Positions 53,641 through 63,520 of a stretch of DNA of 64,000 nucleotides are shown here, piece by piece. Below the pieces are notes generated by a model. It was not told where the DNA came from. It searched no databases and worked only from the letters and a program-made list of their open reading frames with translations. A program made the translations under genes and the position numbers. The number at the start of each line of letters is the position of its first letter. Position 1 is the first letter of the stretch. Origin of the DNA: Rhizobium gallicum bv. gallicum R602sp (GTDB lineage Bacteria; Pseudomonadota; Alphaproteobacteria; Rhizobiales; Rhizobiaceae); the NCBI RefSeq assembly GCF_000816845.1, contig NZ_CP006877.1, forward strand, positions 1,617,501 through 1,681,500. The letters are read 5' to 3'.

Positions 53641-54858
53641 ATGAAGATTGACAGGCAGGCGTTGGGTTTTGGAAATGGCGAGCGGGCAACCTATGCGGCA
53701 GACCCCTGGACGACGCGCGGAAGGCTTTATGCCGAAAGCTGCAGCCCGACGCGTTCCGAATTCCAGCGCGATCGCGACCGCATCGTCCATACGACCGCTT
53801 TTCGCCGTCTGAAGCACAAGACGCAGGTCTTCATCGCGCAGGATGGCGATCATTATCGCACACGCCTGACGCACACGATCGAGGTCGCCCAGATCGCGCG
53901 TGCCTTAGCGCGCGCCCTGAAGCTTGACGAGGACCTGGCGGAGGGCGTGGCGCTTGTCCACGACTTTGGCCACACGCCTTTCGGCCACACCGGCGAGGAC
54001 GCGCTGCACGAGGTGCTCCTGCCCTATGGCGGCTTCGACCATAACGCCCAGTCGCTCCGCATCGTCACCAAGCTGGAGCGGCGCTATGCCGAATTCGACG
54101 GCATCAACCTGACCTGGGAGAGCCTCGAAGGCCTCGTGAAGCACAATGGGCCGCTGCTGACGAAGGACGGGCAGGGCACGCGCGGGCCGGTGCCGCAGCC
54201 GATCCTCGATTACTGCGAAATCCACGACCTCGAACTTGCGACCTTCGCCAGCCTCGAAGCGCAGGTGGCAGCGATCGCCGACGACATCGCCTATAACACC
54301 CATGACATCGACGATGGTCTGCGTTCGGGCTACCTGACGTTCGAGATGCTGGAGGAAATTCCGTTCCTCGCCGGACTGATGGCCGAGGTCCGCGCGCGCT
54401 ACCCCCATCTTGAGAAGAGCCGGTTCACGCATGAGATCATGCGCCGGCAGATCACGCGCATGGTCGAAGATGTCATTGCCGTCGCCCAGGAGCGCCTGAC
54501 TGAGGTGAAGCCGAAAAGCGTCAAAGATGTACGCAAGGCCGGCAAGGTGATCGCAACCTTCTCGGAGGCGATGTCGCAGACCGACAAGCAGATCAAGCAG
54601 ATGCTCTTCAAACGCATCTACCGCCATCCCGACATCATGCGCATCCGCGCAGGCGCCGCAAAGATCGTCACCGATCTTTTCGCCGCCTACATGGCCAATC
54701 CGAAGGAGATGCAGAGCCATTACTGGGTCGATCATATTGCAGGCCTTGCCGATGCGCCGAAAGCCCGCCATGTCGGCGATTATCTGGCGGGCATGACCGA
54801 CACCTATGCAATCAGCGCCCACCGGCGATTGTTTGACCACACTCCGGATTTGCGATAG
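53641..54858 (+). CDS. dgt: Deoxyguanosinetriphosphate triphosphohydrolase-like protein
   Basis: A 405-residue HD-domain enzyme that hydrolyses dNTPs to nucleosides and triphosphate, so it counterbalances nrdJ in dNTP supply. The HD residues are His78 ([14 protein letters not shown]) and His107-Asp108 ([16 protein letters not shown]), with a later [14 protein letters not shown]. It belongs to the dGTPase-like group common in alphaproteobacteria. argS follows 53 bases downstream on the same strand. Confidence 0.94.
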   Translation: MKIDRQALGFGNGERATYAADPWTTRGRLYAESCSPTRSEFQRDRDRIVHTTAFRRLKHKTQVFIAQDGDHYRTRLTHTIEVAQIARALARALKLDEDLAEGVALVHDFGHTPFGHTGEDALHEVLLPYGGFDHNAQSLRIVTKLERRYAEFDGINLTWESLEGLVKHNGPLLTKDGQGTRGPVPQPILDYCEIHDLELATFASLEAQVAAIADDIAYNTHDIDDGLRSGYLTFEMLEEIPFLAGLMAEVRARYPHLEKSRFTHEIMRRQITRMVEDVIAVAQERLTEVKPKSVKDVRKAGKVIATFSEAMSQTDKQIKQMLFKRIYRHPDIMRIRAGAAKIVTDLFAAYMANPKEMQSHYWVDHIAGLADAPKARHVGDYLAGMTDTYAISAHRRLFDHTPDLR

Positions 54859-54911
54859 GCAGCGGGCGCCGTGGCAGGAGCTGCGTCAGAGCCTATGCAT
54901 GGAAGAGTGCG

Positions 54912-56669
54912 ATGAACCTTTTTACCGACTTCGAAGCCAGGATTAAGAACGCCCTTGAACAGATTGATATCGTCAAGGAAAAGCGATCCGAGCTCGATTT
55001 CGGCCGCATCGCCGTCGAGCCGCCGCGTGATGCAAGCCACGGCGATGTCGCGACCAATGCCGCCATGGTGCTGGCAAAGTCGCTGGGGACCAATCCGCGC
55101 GCGCTCGCCGAAATCATCATCGCCAAGTTGAAGGAAGATGCCGACGTAGCCGACGTCTCCGTCGCCGGTCCCGGCTTCATCAACATCAGGCTTTCCATCG
55201 GCTACTGGCAGCGCTTGCTTGCCTCGCTCATCGCGGCCGGAACCGATTACGGCCGCTCGAAGCTTGGCGCCGGCAAGAAGGTCAATGTCGAATATGTCTC
55301 GGCAAACCCGACCGGCCCGATGCATGTCGGCCATTGCCGCGGCGCCGTCGTCGGAGACGCGCTGGCTAACCTGCTTGCCTTCGCCGGCTATGCCGTCGAG
55401 AAGGAATACTACATCAACGATGCCGGCTCGCAGATCGACGTGCTGGCGCGCTCGGTCTTCCTGCGCTACCGCGAAGCGCTTGGCGAAAGCATCGGCGATA
55501 TCCCGCCCGGCTTTTATCCGGGCGATTATCTGATCCCGGTCGGAAAGTCCCTTGCTGGCGACTATGGCGTGCGGCTGCACAACATGCCGGAAGAGCAGTG
55601 GATGCCGATCGTCAAGGATCGCGCGATCGACGCGATGATGACGATGATCCGCGAGGACCTCGCAGCCCTCAACGTGCATCACGACATCTTCTTTTCCGAG
55701 CGGATGCTGCATAACGCCGGCGCTGCCGCGATACGCACCGCGATCAATGATCTGACCTTCAAGGGCTATGTCTACAAGGGCGCGCTGCCGCCGCCGAAGG
55801 GCCAGGTGCCGGAAGACTGGGAAGACCGCGAGCAGACGCTCTTCCGCTCGACGGAAGTCGGCGACGACATGGATCGCCCGCTTATCAAGTCGGATGGCTC
55901 CTACACCTATTTCGCCGCGGATGTCGCCTATTTCAAGAACAAGTTCGATCGCGGCTTCGACGAAATGATCTATGTGCTCGGCGCCGACCACGGCGGATAC
56001 GTGAAGCGCCTGGAGGCCGTTGCCCGCGCCGTTTCCGAAGGAAAATCGAAGCTCACCGTTCTGCTTTGCCAGCTCGTGAAGCTCTACCGCAACGGCGAGC
56101 CGGTGAAGATGTCGAAACGCTCCGGCGATTTCGTGACGCTGCGCGACGTGGTCGAGGAAGTGGGCCGCGATTCGGTTCGTTTCATGATGCTCTACCGCAA
56201 GAATTCCGAGCCGCTCGACTTCGATTTCGCCAAGGTAACGGAGCATTCGAAAGACAATCCGGTCTTTTACGTGCAGTATGCGCATGCCCGCTGCATGTCG
56301 GTTTTCCGCCAGGCGAAGGAGGCGTTTCCGGATCTTGACCTATCGCCCCAAGACCTTGCGGATGCGGTCTCCGGCATCTACGATCCCACGGAATTGCAGC
56401 TGGTTGCGAAGGCGGCAGAATTCCCGCGCATCGTCGAATCTGCGGCACAGTCGCACGAGCCGCATCGCATCGCGTTTTACCTGTATGATCTCGCAAGTTT
56501 CTTCCATGCGCACTGGAATAAAGGTAAAGATCAAACGGACTTACGATTTGTTAACGATAAGAACCGAGAATCGAGTATTGCCAGACTTGGGCTGGTGTAT
56601 GCTGTCGCTTCGGTTTTGAAGTCGGGACTCGCCATTACAGGCACTGCCGCACCGGATGAAATGCGATAA
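54912..56669 (+). CDS. argS: Arginyl-tRNA synthetase
   Basis: A 585-residue class Ia synthetase. The HIGH-like motif is in [18 protein letters not shown], the KMSKS region is the degenerate [10 protein letters not shown], and the C-terminal anticodon-binding DALR domain is present from about residue 460. GGAAGAGTGCG precedes the ATG. Probably co-transcribed with dgt and the SPOR protein. Confidence 0.97.
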   Translation: MNLFTDFEARIKNALEQIDIVKEKRSELDFGRIAVEPPRDASHGDVATNAAMVLAKSLGTNPRALAEIIIAKLKEDADVADVSVAGPGFINIRLSIGYWQRLLASLIAAGTDYGRSKLGAGKKVNVEYVSANPTGPMHVGHCRGAVVGDALANLLAFAGYAVEKEYYINDAGSQIDVLARSVFLRYREALGESIGDIPPGFYPGDYLIPVGKSLAGDYGVRLHNMPEEQWMPIVKDRAIDAMMTMIREDLAALNVHHDIFFSERMLHNAGAAAIRTAINDLTFKGYVYKGALPPPKGQVPEDWEDREQTLFRSTEVGDDMDRPLIKSDGSYTYFAADVAYFKNKFDRGFDEMIYVLGADHGGYVKRLEAVARAVSEGKSKLTVLLCQLVKLYRNGEPVKMSKRSGDFVTLRDVVEEVGRDSVRFMMLYRKNSEPLDFDFAKVTEHSKDNPVFYVQYAHARCMSVFRQAKEAFPDLDLSPQDLADAVSGIYDPTELQLVAKAAEFPRIVESAAQSHEPHRIAFYLYDLASFFHAHWNKGKDQTDLRFVNDKNRESSIARLGLVYAVASVLKSGLAITGTAAPDEMR

Positions 56670-56724
56670 CGTCACCATTTCCCCACATTGCGCTGGCATT
56701 TGACCGCGTGGGTTTACGGGTGGG

Positions 56725-59700
56725 ATGAGTATGGCTGACAAACAACTGGCGTATGATACGCGAAAGAAGACGGAGCTTTTCGATGAAGGCGATCCGCTGG
56801 CTGAGCTTGCGCGTATCGTAGGCTTCGAGCCGCGCATAGCCGCCAATACGGTTGCTGAAGCGCCCCGGCAGGAGCCGGCATTCAATCTCGAGGACGAGCT
56901 TCTCCGCGAATTCGAGCGTTTCGACGCTCCGCGTCCGCTCGCCGGCCTCGATCGTCCGGCCGAGCCTGCCGCCGAAGAATATGACTATCCCGCAGCCGAG
57001 GCCATCGTCGAGCCGGAGCCTGTCGATCCGCCGGGTGCCACATCGCCCGCCGGGGAGGAGGCCGAGGTCCTTTCCGCCGCCGATTGGGCCGCGCCCCAGG
57101 CGTCCGAACCAGTTTTCGGTGGTGCCCGCGATCTGATCGAGGAGCTCGAGCTCTCGATCGGCGGTCCCACGGTTCAAATTCCTCAGGCTTCGGCCTCTGC
57201 CAAGGCGCCGCAGTGGTCGGCTGCCAGCATCAAGCTTCCGCTTGCAAACTTCCATGCCGCTCGCCGCGACGAGCCGGTTGAAGCGCCCGTAAAAGGCGTT
57301 GCGCCTGTCGAGGCGGTCGCCGCTCCCGAACAGCAGCCCGAGCCTGTTGCGCATGTTCAGCCCGTTGTCCAGCCCGAACCGGTAACGGAACCGGTTATGG
57401 AGCCGGTCGCCTTTGATCCGGCCGAGGAATTCGAAACCGCTGCTCCGCAGGGTTTTCCGGCCGAGCTCGATCGCCATGACGAAGTGGTCATGGATGAAGC
57501 GCAAGCCCAGGCAATGCTTGCGCCGGTGGAGGCGCCGGTTGCGATGGAGCCCCGGGTTGAAGCTGAACCATTCGATCTGGTTGCTGCCGCAACGGAAGGC
57601 GTCGTACAGGCTGACGCCGCGCTGACTGAAGCGCCTCCCGAAGATCAGCCGATCGCCTTCGATTTCGATGATCTGCTGGCGGACGTCTCCCGTTATCCGG
57701 TTCCTCAGCGCGCGGCCTCTGCGCCCGAGGAGCCGAAGGCGGCACCTTTCGAGGAGTGGGAGCCGCTGGTCGTTGCGCCCGTTACTGCTGCACCTGACGC
57801 CGCTCCAGTGGTTGTTGCGCCTGCTGCCGCCGAAGTTCCCGCTGGGGCCGCACCTGCCAAGCAGGACGCTGACAGCGAAGATCCGTTTGCCGGCCACGAT
57901 TTCGAACTCGATCTCGAAGGCATCGAACTCGAACTCGCCGATCTAGATTTTGCCGAGCCTGCAAAGACGCCGGAACCTGCTCCTGTCGTTACGGCACCGC
58001 CGCCTGCCGTGGTTGTCGCGCGGCCAGTCGGGCAGGTTGCTGCCGCTTCGCTTTACGATAGGCCGCATCCCGCAGCCGTGGAGAGCGTGGAGAGCGTGGC
58101 CGCTGCAGCCGACGCCGATGAAGATCTTCCCTTCGATGCCTCGATGATTTCCGAGGCCGACCATCATCCCGAGACTGTCGAGGACATGCATGTGCCGTCG
58201 CTGCCGCCCGTCGAGCAGCCGGCGCCGGCTGCGCCGGTAAACGACTTCGATTTCGACGTCGACGCGGAAATTGCAAGCCTCTTCGAAACGTCAGTCCGAA
58301 AGGAACCGGCTGCGGCGGCACCCGCTTGGGCTCCTGCAGCAGCCGCTGCCGTTGTTGCAGCAGCGCCGGTGGCGCCTCGGCCGCAGTCGGCTGGCGGACT
58401 TGACGAATTCGAGCGTGCGCTTGAGGAGGATTTCCGCCGCAGCGTTCGTGAACCCGTTCGCCGCGCCGAAGCGCCGGCCGAGGTCCGTATCCAATCCGCG
58501 GCCGAGGCCGAGGACATGGGTCGCGCCCGTTCCATGAAGCGGTTGCTTGCGGCTGCCGCTCTGATCATCGTCTTCGCCGGCGGTGCCTACGGCGTCTTTT
58601 CGGTTGTTACCGACGGCGGCCTCGGCATTGCTGGCGGCGAACCGCGCGTGATCGTGGCCGACAAGGAACCGGTCAAGATCGTCCCGGAAAATCCGGGCGG
58701 CAAGACTGTGCCAAACCAGGACAAGGCGGTTTATGACCGCGTTGCCGGTGCCACCGAAGCGCCGAAGCAGAAGGCGCTCGTTTCATCCGACGAAGAGCCC
58801 GTCGATGTCGTTCAGCGCACCCTGACGCCCGAAGTTCTGCCGGAAGACAACGATGGACCCATCGCCGACAACCCGGCAAGTACGCCGGTCGGCGATACGC
58901 AGGACCCGCGTCTGCTTCCGAACGAGGACACGGCTGAGAACGGTGCTGCGGCCGAAGACGGCCCCGATAGCGATCGTCCGCCCGCCGTTGCACCGCGCAA
59001 GGTTCGGACAATGATCGTCAAGCCGGACGGAACGCTGGTTGCCCGCGAAGAGCCTGCCGCACCGGTTGAAGAGCCCGCCGTTCAGCCGCCTGCCGCCGTG
59101 ACGGCCTCTAAAGGTTCGGCGGCAAGCTTCCCGGCGAGCAACGAGGTCGCCTCTGCCGATATCCGCGCGACGCCTGTTGAAACGACCACCGTCGCGCCGC
59201 TGCCCGCCTCTCAGCAGCCATCCACGTCTACCCTGGAAAAGGTTGCCGCTGCAGATCCGGCAAATGCGAAGGTCGATCAGCCTGTCGCCCCGGTTCAGAC
59301 ACCGCCCGCCGCTGAAAAGCCTGCCGATACGGCGCCGGTACCGACGGCCCGTCCGGCCGAGCAGCCGGTCAATGTCGTCGGCACCGTGACCGAAAAAGGC
59401 AATGTCCGCCCGGCCGAACAGCAGCCGAAGCCGGCTGAAGTGGCATCCGTCGAGCCTGCCGCTGCCAAGCCGCAGCAGGCTGCACCGGCTGGCGGGTACG
59501 GCATGCAGATCGCGTCGTTGCCGTCCGAAGCAGAGGCGAACAAATCCTATGCGAGCCTGTCGAAGAAGTTTGCAAGCGTCCTCGGCGGCCGCAGCTTTGA
59601 AATCCGAAAGGCCGAAATCGCCGGTAAAGGCACGTTCTACCGCGTCCGGATCCCGGCCGGCTCGAAGGACGAGGCCGCAGCCCTTTGCCAGCAATATCGC

Positions 59701-59733
59701 TCAGCTGGAGGCAGCTGCCTGATTTCGAAGTAA
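56725..59733 (+). CDS. Large SPOR-domain membrane protein
   Basis: A 1002-residue protein with one membrane span (about 605-625, RLLAAAALIIVFAGGAYGVF). About 600 mostly disordered, acidic, Pro/Ala/Glu-rich residues lie on the cytoplasmic side. The roughly 380 periplasmic residues include a Pro-rich linker and end with a SPOR domain (about 923-1002: GYGMQIASLPSEAEANKSYA, KAEIAGKGTFYRVRIPAG). SPOR domains bind peptidoglycan stripped of stem peptides at division sites, so it is probably a septal protein. It follows argS by 55 bases. Confidence 0.9.
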   Translation: MSMADKQLAYDTRKKTELFDEGDPLAELARIVGFEPRIAANTVAEAPRQEPAFNLEDELLREFERFDAPRPLAGLDRPAEPAAEEYDYPAAEAIVEPEPVDPPGATSPAGEEAEVLSAADWAAPQASEPVFGGARDLIEELELSIGGPTVQIPQASASAKAPQWSAASIKLPLANFHAARRDEPVEAPVKGVAPVEAVAAPEQQPEPVAHVQPVVQPEPVTEPVMEPVAFDPAEEFETAAPQGFPAELDRHDEVVMDEAQAQAMLAPVEAPVAMEPRVEAEPFDLVAAATEGVVQADAALTEAPPEDQPIAFDFDDLLADVSRYPVPQRAASAPEEPKAAPFEEWEPLVVAPVTAAPDAAPVVVAPAAAEVPAGAAPAKQDADSEDPFAGHDFELDLEGIELELADLDFAEPAKTPEPAPVVTAPPPAVVVARPVGQVAAASLYDRPHPAAVESVESVAAAADADEDLPFDASMISEADHHPETVEDMHVPSLPPVEQPAPAAPVNDFDFDVDAEIASLFETSVRKEPAAAAPAWAPAAAAAVVAAAPVAPRPQSAGGLDEFERALEEDFRRSVREPVRRAEAPAEVRIQSAAEAEDMGRARSMKRLLAAAALIIVFAGGAYGVFSVVTDGGLGIAGGEPRVIVADKEPVKIVPENPGGKTVPNQDKAVYDRVAGATEAPKQKALVSSDEEPVDVVQRTLTPEVLPEDNDGPIADNPASTPVGDTQDPRLLPNEDTAENGAAAEDGPDSDRPPAVAPRKVRTMIVKPDGTLVAREEPAAPVEEPAVQPPAAVTASKGSAASFPASNEVASADIRATPVETTTVAPLPASQQPSTSTLEKVAAADPANAKVDQPVAPVQTPPAAEKPADTAPVPTARPAEQPVNVVGTVTEKGNVRPAEQQPKPAEVASVEPAAAKPQQAAPAGGYGMQIASLPSEAEANKSYASLSKKFASVLGGRSFEIRKAEIAGKGTFYRVRIPAGSKDEAAALCQQYRSAGGSCLISK

Positions 59734-59754
59734 ACGGTTGATCGTTTGATCCGG

Positions 59755-59782
59755 AGCGGCGGGCATGTCCCGCCGCTTTTTT
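59755..59782 (+). terminator. Terminator of the dgt-argS-SPOR unit
   Basis: AGCGGCGGG / CCCGCCGCT stem with a five-base loop followed by TTTTTT, 21 bases after the SPOR gene stop. It implies that nagZ starts from its own promoter. Confidence 0.9.
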
Positions 59783-59852
59783 GTGTGCTGCTTTCCTGTG
59801 AATGGCGATTGACCTTACTCGCAATTCCCCAACAGGCCTCTATGATTCGGAT

Positions 59853-60866
59853 ATGAACGAATCAAAAGCGATGATCCTGGGCTGTAGCGGCCTGTCACTC
59901 ACCCCTGAAGAAAAAGCCTTCTACAAGGCTGAGCGGCCCTGGGGCTTCATCCTCTTCGGCCGCAATATCTCCGAACCGCAGCAAATCGCCGGTCTCGTCG
60001 CCGAAATGCGCGAAAGCGTCGGCTGGCACGCGCCGGTGCTGATTGATCAGGAAGGTGGTCGCGTACAGCGCATCCGCCCGCCGATCCTGCAGCACTATCC
60101 CTCCGGCCAGGCGCTCGGGGATATCTACCGGCGCAATCGCGAGCAGGGGTTGCGCGCGGCATGGCTGATGTCGCGGTTGCACGCCTTTGATCTTCTCAAA
60201 TTCGGCATCAATGTCGATTGCCTGCCTGTTCTCGACGTACCGGTCGAAGGCAGCAGCAGCGTCATCGGCAACCGTGCCTATGGCGGAGATCCGAAAACCG
60301 TCGCCGATATGGGGCGTGCCGCGGCCGAGGGGCTGAAGGCCGGCGGGGTGCTGCCGGTGATGAAGCATATCCCGGGCCACGGCCGCGGCTTTGCCGATTC
60401 CCACCACGAACTGCCGGTCGTCACGGTCTCGCGCGATGAACTGGAAGCGCACGACTTCCCCCCCTTCATCGCCATGAGGGACGAGCTTGCGGCAATGACC
60501 TGCCACGTCGTCTTTACGGCGATCGATCCGGACAATCCGGCGACGACCTCCAGCAAGGTGATCGACGGCGTGATCCGAAAGCGCATCGGTTTCAAGGGCC
60601 TGTTGCTTTCCGATGATACGTCGATGAACGCCTTGGCTGGGACAATTAGCGAGCGGGCTGCAAATATCATTGCAGGCGGATGCGATATCGTGCTGCATTG
60701 CAACGGCCATATGGACGAGATGCGGCAGGTCGTGGCAAACACGCCGGTATTGGCGCATGCCGCGCTGGAGCGGGCAAATGCCGTGCTGGCGGGCTTCCCA
60801 AAAGTCGACCAGGCGGACGAGGCGGCGATCCGCGCCGAATTCGACGGAATGTTCGCAACCGTCTGA
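59853..60866 (+). CDS. nagZ: Beta-N-acetylhexosaminidase
   Basis: A 337-residue cytosolic glycoside hydrolase family 3 enzyme that removes N-acetylglucosamine from anhydromuropeptides during cell-wall recycling. The family motif is MKHIPGHGRGFADSHHELP with the catalytic His/Asp loop, and LIDQEGGRVQRI is near residue 65. The ATG at 59853 has only a weak ribosome site; the frame is open from 59802. First gene of the nagZ-scpA-scpB-tatABC cluster. Confidence 0.95.
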   Translation: MNESKAMILGCSGLSLTPEEKAFYKAERPWGFILFGRNISEPQQIAGLVAEMRESVGWHAPVLIDQEGGRVQRIRPPILQHYPSGQALGDIYRRNREQGLRAAWLMSRLHAFDLLKFGINVDCLPVLDVPVEGSSSVIGNRAYGGDPKTVADMGRAAAEGLKAGGVLPVMKHIPGHGRGFADSHHELPVVTVSRDELEAHDFPPFIAMRDELAAMTCHVVFTAIDPDNPATTSSKVIDGVIRKRIGFKGLLLSDDTSMNALAGTISERAANIIAGGCDIVLHCNGHMDEMRQVVANTPVLAHAALERANAVLAGFPKVDQADEAAIRAEFDGMFATV

Positions 60867-60886
60867 GCGATGGAAGAGAGGCAGAG

Positions 60887-61747
60887 GTGAACACGGTCAA
60901 AGGCACAGAGTGGACACAGGCGGCGGCAACGCCGATGGACAAGCTTTGGCAGGACAATGGTGCCGACCGCGCGAGCCATGAGCCGGCGCTGGTGATCGAC
61001 GTCGCCGGCTTCGAAGGCCCGCTCGATCTCCTCCTCTACCTCGCCCGCAACCAGAAGGTCGATCTTTCGCGCATTTCGGTGCTGGCGCTTGCCGAGCAGT
61101 ATCTGCAGTTCATCGAAACCGCCCGCCGCATCCGCATCGAGCTTGCCGCCGATTATCTCGTGATGGCGGCATGGCTCGCCTATCTCAAGTCCCGCCTGCT
61201 GATCCCGCAGCAGGTCAAGGACGACGGTCCCTCCGGCGAGGAGATGGCCGCAACGCTTGCCTTCCGCCTGAAACGCCTCGAAGCCATGCGCGAGGCTGCA
61301 AGCGGGCTCGTCAACCGAAACCGTCTCGGCCGTGATATCTTTGCCCGCGGGGCGCCTGAGCATATTCCGGACCGGCAAAAATCCGCGTACGAGGCAAGCC
61401 TTTACGATCTCCTGACCGCCTATGCGTCGCTCCGCCAGCGCCAGGCCGTGACCCAGGTCACGATCGCGCGCCGCACCGTCTGGTCCCTGACCGATGCCCG
61501 CGAACTGCTGACCCGCATGATTGGCGACATCGGCGGCTGGACTGTGCTGGAGCATTACCTTCTGCGTTATCTGGCATCGCCGGAAGAGCGCGTCACGGCA
61601 ATCGCCAGCGCCTTTGCCGCCTCGCTGGAACTCGTACGCGAGGGCAAGCTGGAGATCCGCCAGGACGCCGCCTTCGAGCCGCTCTATATGCGCCGGGGAC
61701 CGAAGCATGCGACCCTGCAGGTCGTCGAGCAGGAGAGGCCCGCTTGA
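60887..61747 (+). CDS. scpA: Segregation and condensation protein A
   Basis: A kleisin-type subunit of the SMC-ScpAB condensin, 286 residues from the GTG at 60887 (AGAGGCAGAG upstream); an ATG at 60935 would shorten it by 16. FEGPLDLLLYLARNQKVDLS is the family start, and the winged-helix end (ELVREGKLEIRQDAAFEPLY) contacts SMC. Its stop overlaps the scpB start (TGATG), so the two are translationally coupled. Confidence 0.95.
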   Translation: MNTVKGTEWTQAAATPMDKLWQDNGADRASHEPALVIDVAGFEGPLDLLLYLARNQKVDLSRISVLALAEQYLQFIETARRIRIELAADYLVMAAWLAYLKSRLLIPQQVKDDGPSGEEMAATLAFRLKRLEAMREAASGLVNRNRLGRDIFARGAPEHIPDRQKSAYEASLYDLLTAYASLRQRQAVTQVTIARRTVWSLTDARELLTRMIGDIGGWTVLEHYLLRYLASPEERVTAIASAFAASLELVREGKLEIRQDAAFEPLYMRRGPKHATLQVVEQERPA

Positions 61748-62460
61748 TGGATTCCAGAGACGATATCGGCCGCGGTGAAGGCGAGGGCGCTTTCCACGAG
61801 AATTTCCAGGCGGAGATGGAAGCCGAGCGCATCGCCGAGGCGTTGGTCTTTGCTTCCTCGCAGCCGGTTTCCGAAGCCTTCATCGCCGATCGCTTGCCGA
61901 GAAATTTCAGCGTTCGCGCCGTCATGCTCCGGCTCAAGGAGCAGTATGCGCCGCGCGGCGTCAACCTTGTCCAGGTGGATGATGCCTGGGCCTTTCGCAC
62001 AGCCGCCGATCTCTCCTTCGTCATCCGCCGCGACGACAACGAAGTCAAGAAGCTGTCGCGTACCGCCCTTGAGGTTCTGGCGATCATTGCCTATCACCAG
62101 CCGGTCACCCGCGCCGAGATCGAAGATATCCGCGGCGTGCAAACCTCACGCGGCACGCTGGACGTGCTGATGGAAGCAGGCTGGGTGCGCTTCCGCGGCC
62201 GCCGGCGCACGCCCGGCCGGCCGGTGACGCTCGGCACGACCCGCGATTTCCTTGACCATTTCGGCCTCGAGGAACTTCGCGACCTGCCCGGGTTGGAGGA
62301 GCTGAAGGGCGCCGGCCTTCTTTCCGGCCGCATTCCCGCGAATTTCAACATCCCATCGCCCTTGATGAGCGACGAACTGACCGAGGACGAGGATCCGATC
62401 ACGCAGTTGGACCTTGAGGAATTGGGTCTTCTCGCGCCCGGCGGCGCCTCTGAAGATTAG
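61747..62460 (+). CDS. scpB: Segregation and condensation protein B
   Basis: A 237-residue partner of ScpA with two winged-helix domains: AERIAEALVFASSQPVSEAF at the start, and the conserved RTALEVLAIIAYHQPVTRAE IEDIRG in the centre. An acidic C-terminal tail follows. The ATG at 61747 overlaps the scpA stop codon by one base. Confidence 0.96.
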   Translation: MDSRDDIGRGEGEGAFHENFQAEMEAERIAEALVFASSQPVSEAFIADRLPRNFSVRAVMLRLKEQYAPRGVNLVQVDDAWAFRTAADLSFVIRRDDNEVKKLSRTALEVLAIIAYHQPVTRAEIEDIRGVQTSRGTLDVLMEAGWVRFRGRRRTPGRPVTLGTTRDFLDHFGLEELRDLPGLEELKGAGLLSGRIPANFNIPSPLMSDELTEDEDPITQLDLEELGLLAPGGASED

Positions 62461-62647
62461 TGTCATCCGGTCTTTGTTTTGACACCGACGACGAAAACAA
62501 TAGAGATCACTATAATTCGATACCCGGACGACTTGTCATTATGGGCGAAGCCGTGACATTAAGCGTCAATTCAAGGGGAGTTTCGATATTGGAAACGATG
62601 TCGGAAACTCTTACATCGAAGAAAGATCGCAACAGGGAGTATGCGTA

Positions 62648-62839
62648 ATGGGTTCTTTTAGCATGTGGCACTGGTTGATCGTTCTGGTCATCGTGCTGTT
62701 GCTGTTCGGCCGCGGTAAGATTCCGGAGCTCATGGGCGACGTTGCCAAGGGCATCAAGAGCTTCAAGAAGGGCATCAACGACGAAGAAGCGCCGGACACG
62801 GCGAAAACCGTCGATCACAAGGCCGACGAACCGAAGTAA
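62648..62839 (+). CDS. tatA: Sec-independent (Tat) translocase subunit TatA
   Basis: A 63-residue pore-forming subunit of the twin-arginine export system. One N-terminal membrane helix ([20 protein letters not shown]) is followed by an amphipathic helix ([12 protein letters not shown]) and a charged tail. It is separated from scpB by 187 bases, which may contain a promoter. A CpdB with a twin-arginine signal is encoded at 22882-24870. Confidence 0.97.
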   Translation: MGSFSMWHWLIVLVIVLLLFGRGKIPELMGDVAKGIKSFKKGINDEEAPDTAKTVDHKADEPK

Positions 62840-62890
62840 CAAGTCCGGGAACGGGTGGCTTTTGCCCCGCTTCCCCTCCAGGAGCCTTGA

Positions 62891-63520
62891 ATGTTCGATA
62901 TTGGCTGGACCGAGTTGCTTGTCATCGCGGTCGTGTTGATCGTCGTCGTCGGTCCGAAGGATCTGCCGCCGATGCTGCGCGCTTTCGGCAAGATGACGCA
63001 GCGTGCCCGCAAGGTCGCCGGCGAATTCCGCGCCCAGTTCGACGAGGCGTTGCGGGAGGCGGATCTCGATGACGTACGTCAGACGATCAGCGATGCGCAG
63101 CGGCTTAATCCGGCAAACAGCCTGCGCGAGGCGATGAACCCGCTTCGCCAGATGGGCAACGACATCAAGGCCGACCTGCAGAAGGCAACGGCGGTCGAAA
63201 ACAAGACCGAAGCGCCGCCGGTTACCGTGCCGGCGCCGTCGATGAGCCTGCCCGAAACGCCGCCTGTCGTTGCGCCGGCTCTAGAAGCGGGCCCCGCACC
63301 AGCCGTCGCCGAAAAGCCGAAGGCCGTGCGCAAGCCGCGCGCTGCCGCCGAAAAGGCGCTGCCTGCGGCTGCAACCGGGGCTGCTCCTGCTGCAAAGACC
63401 GCCGCCGCCGCGAAAGAACCGGCCGCAGCAACAAAGGCTGCGCCAGCAAAGCCTGCTTTGGCAAAGAAGACTGCAGCCGCTGCGAAGAAGACGGCGACCA
63501 GGAAAAAGGACGAGGCATGA
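62891..63520 (+). CDS. tatB: Tat translocase subunit TatB
   Basis: A 209-residue subunit that, with TatC, forms the receptor for twin-arginine signals. One N-terminal membrane helix (TELLVIAVVLIVVVGPKDLP) and an amphipathic helix (GKMTQRARKVAGEFRAQFDE) are typical. The long Ala/Pro/Lys-rich C-terminus (about 95-209) is unusual in length and probably disordered. Its last codons overlap the tatC start (ATGA). Confidence 0.97.
   Translation: MFDIGWTELLVIAVVLIVVVGPKDLPPMLRAFGKMTQRARKVAGEFRAQFDEALREADLDDVRQTISDAQRLNPANSLREAMNPLRQMGNDIKADLQKATAVENKTEAPPVTVPAPSMSLPETPPVVAPALEAGPAPAVAEKPKAVRKPRAAAEKALPAAATGAAPAAKTAAAAKEPAAATKAAPAKPALAKKTAAAAKKTATRKKDEA

Noticed and set aside
54804..56285. 493-codon frame antisense to argS
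   Set aside because: Shadow frame; no ribosome site or domain.
62461..62647. Sigma-70 promoter before tatA
   Set aside because: TTGACA and TATAAT-like strings occur but are about 28 bases apart, too far for one promoter.
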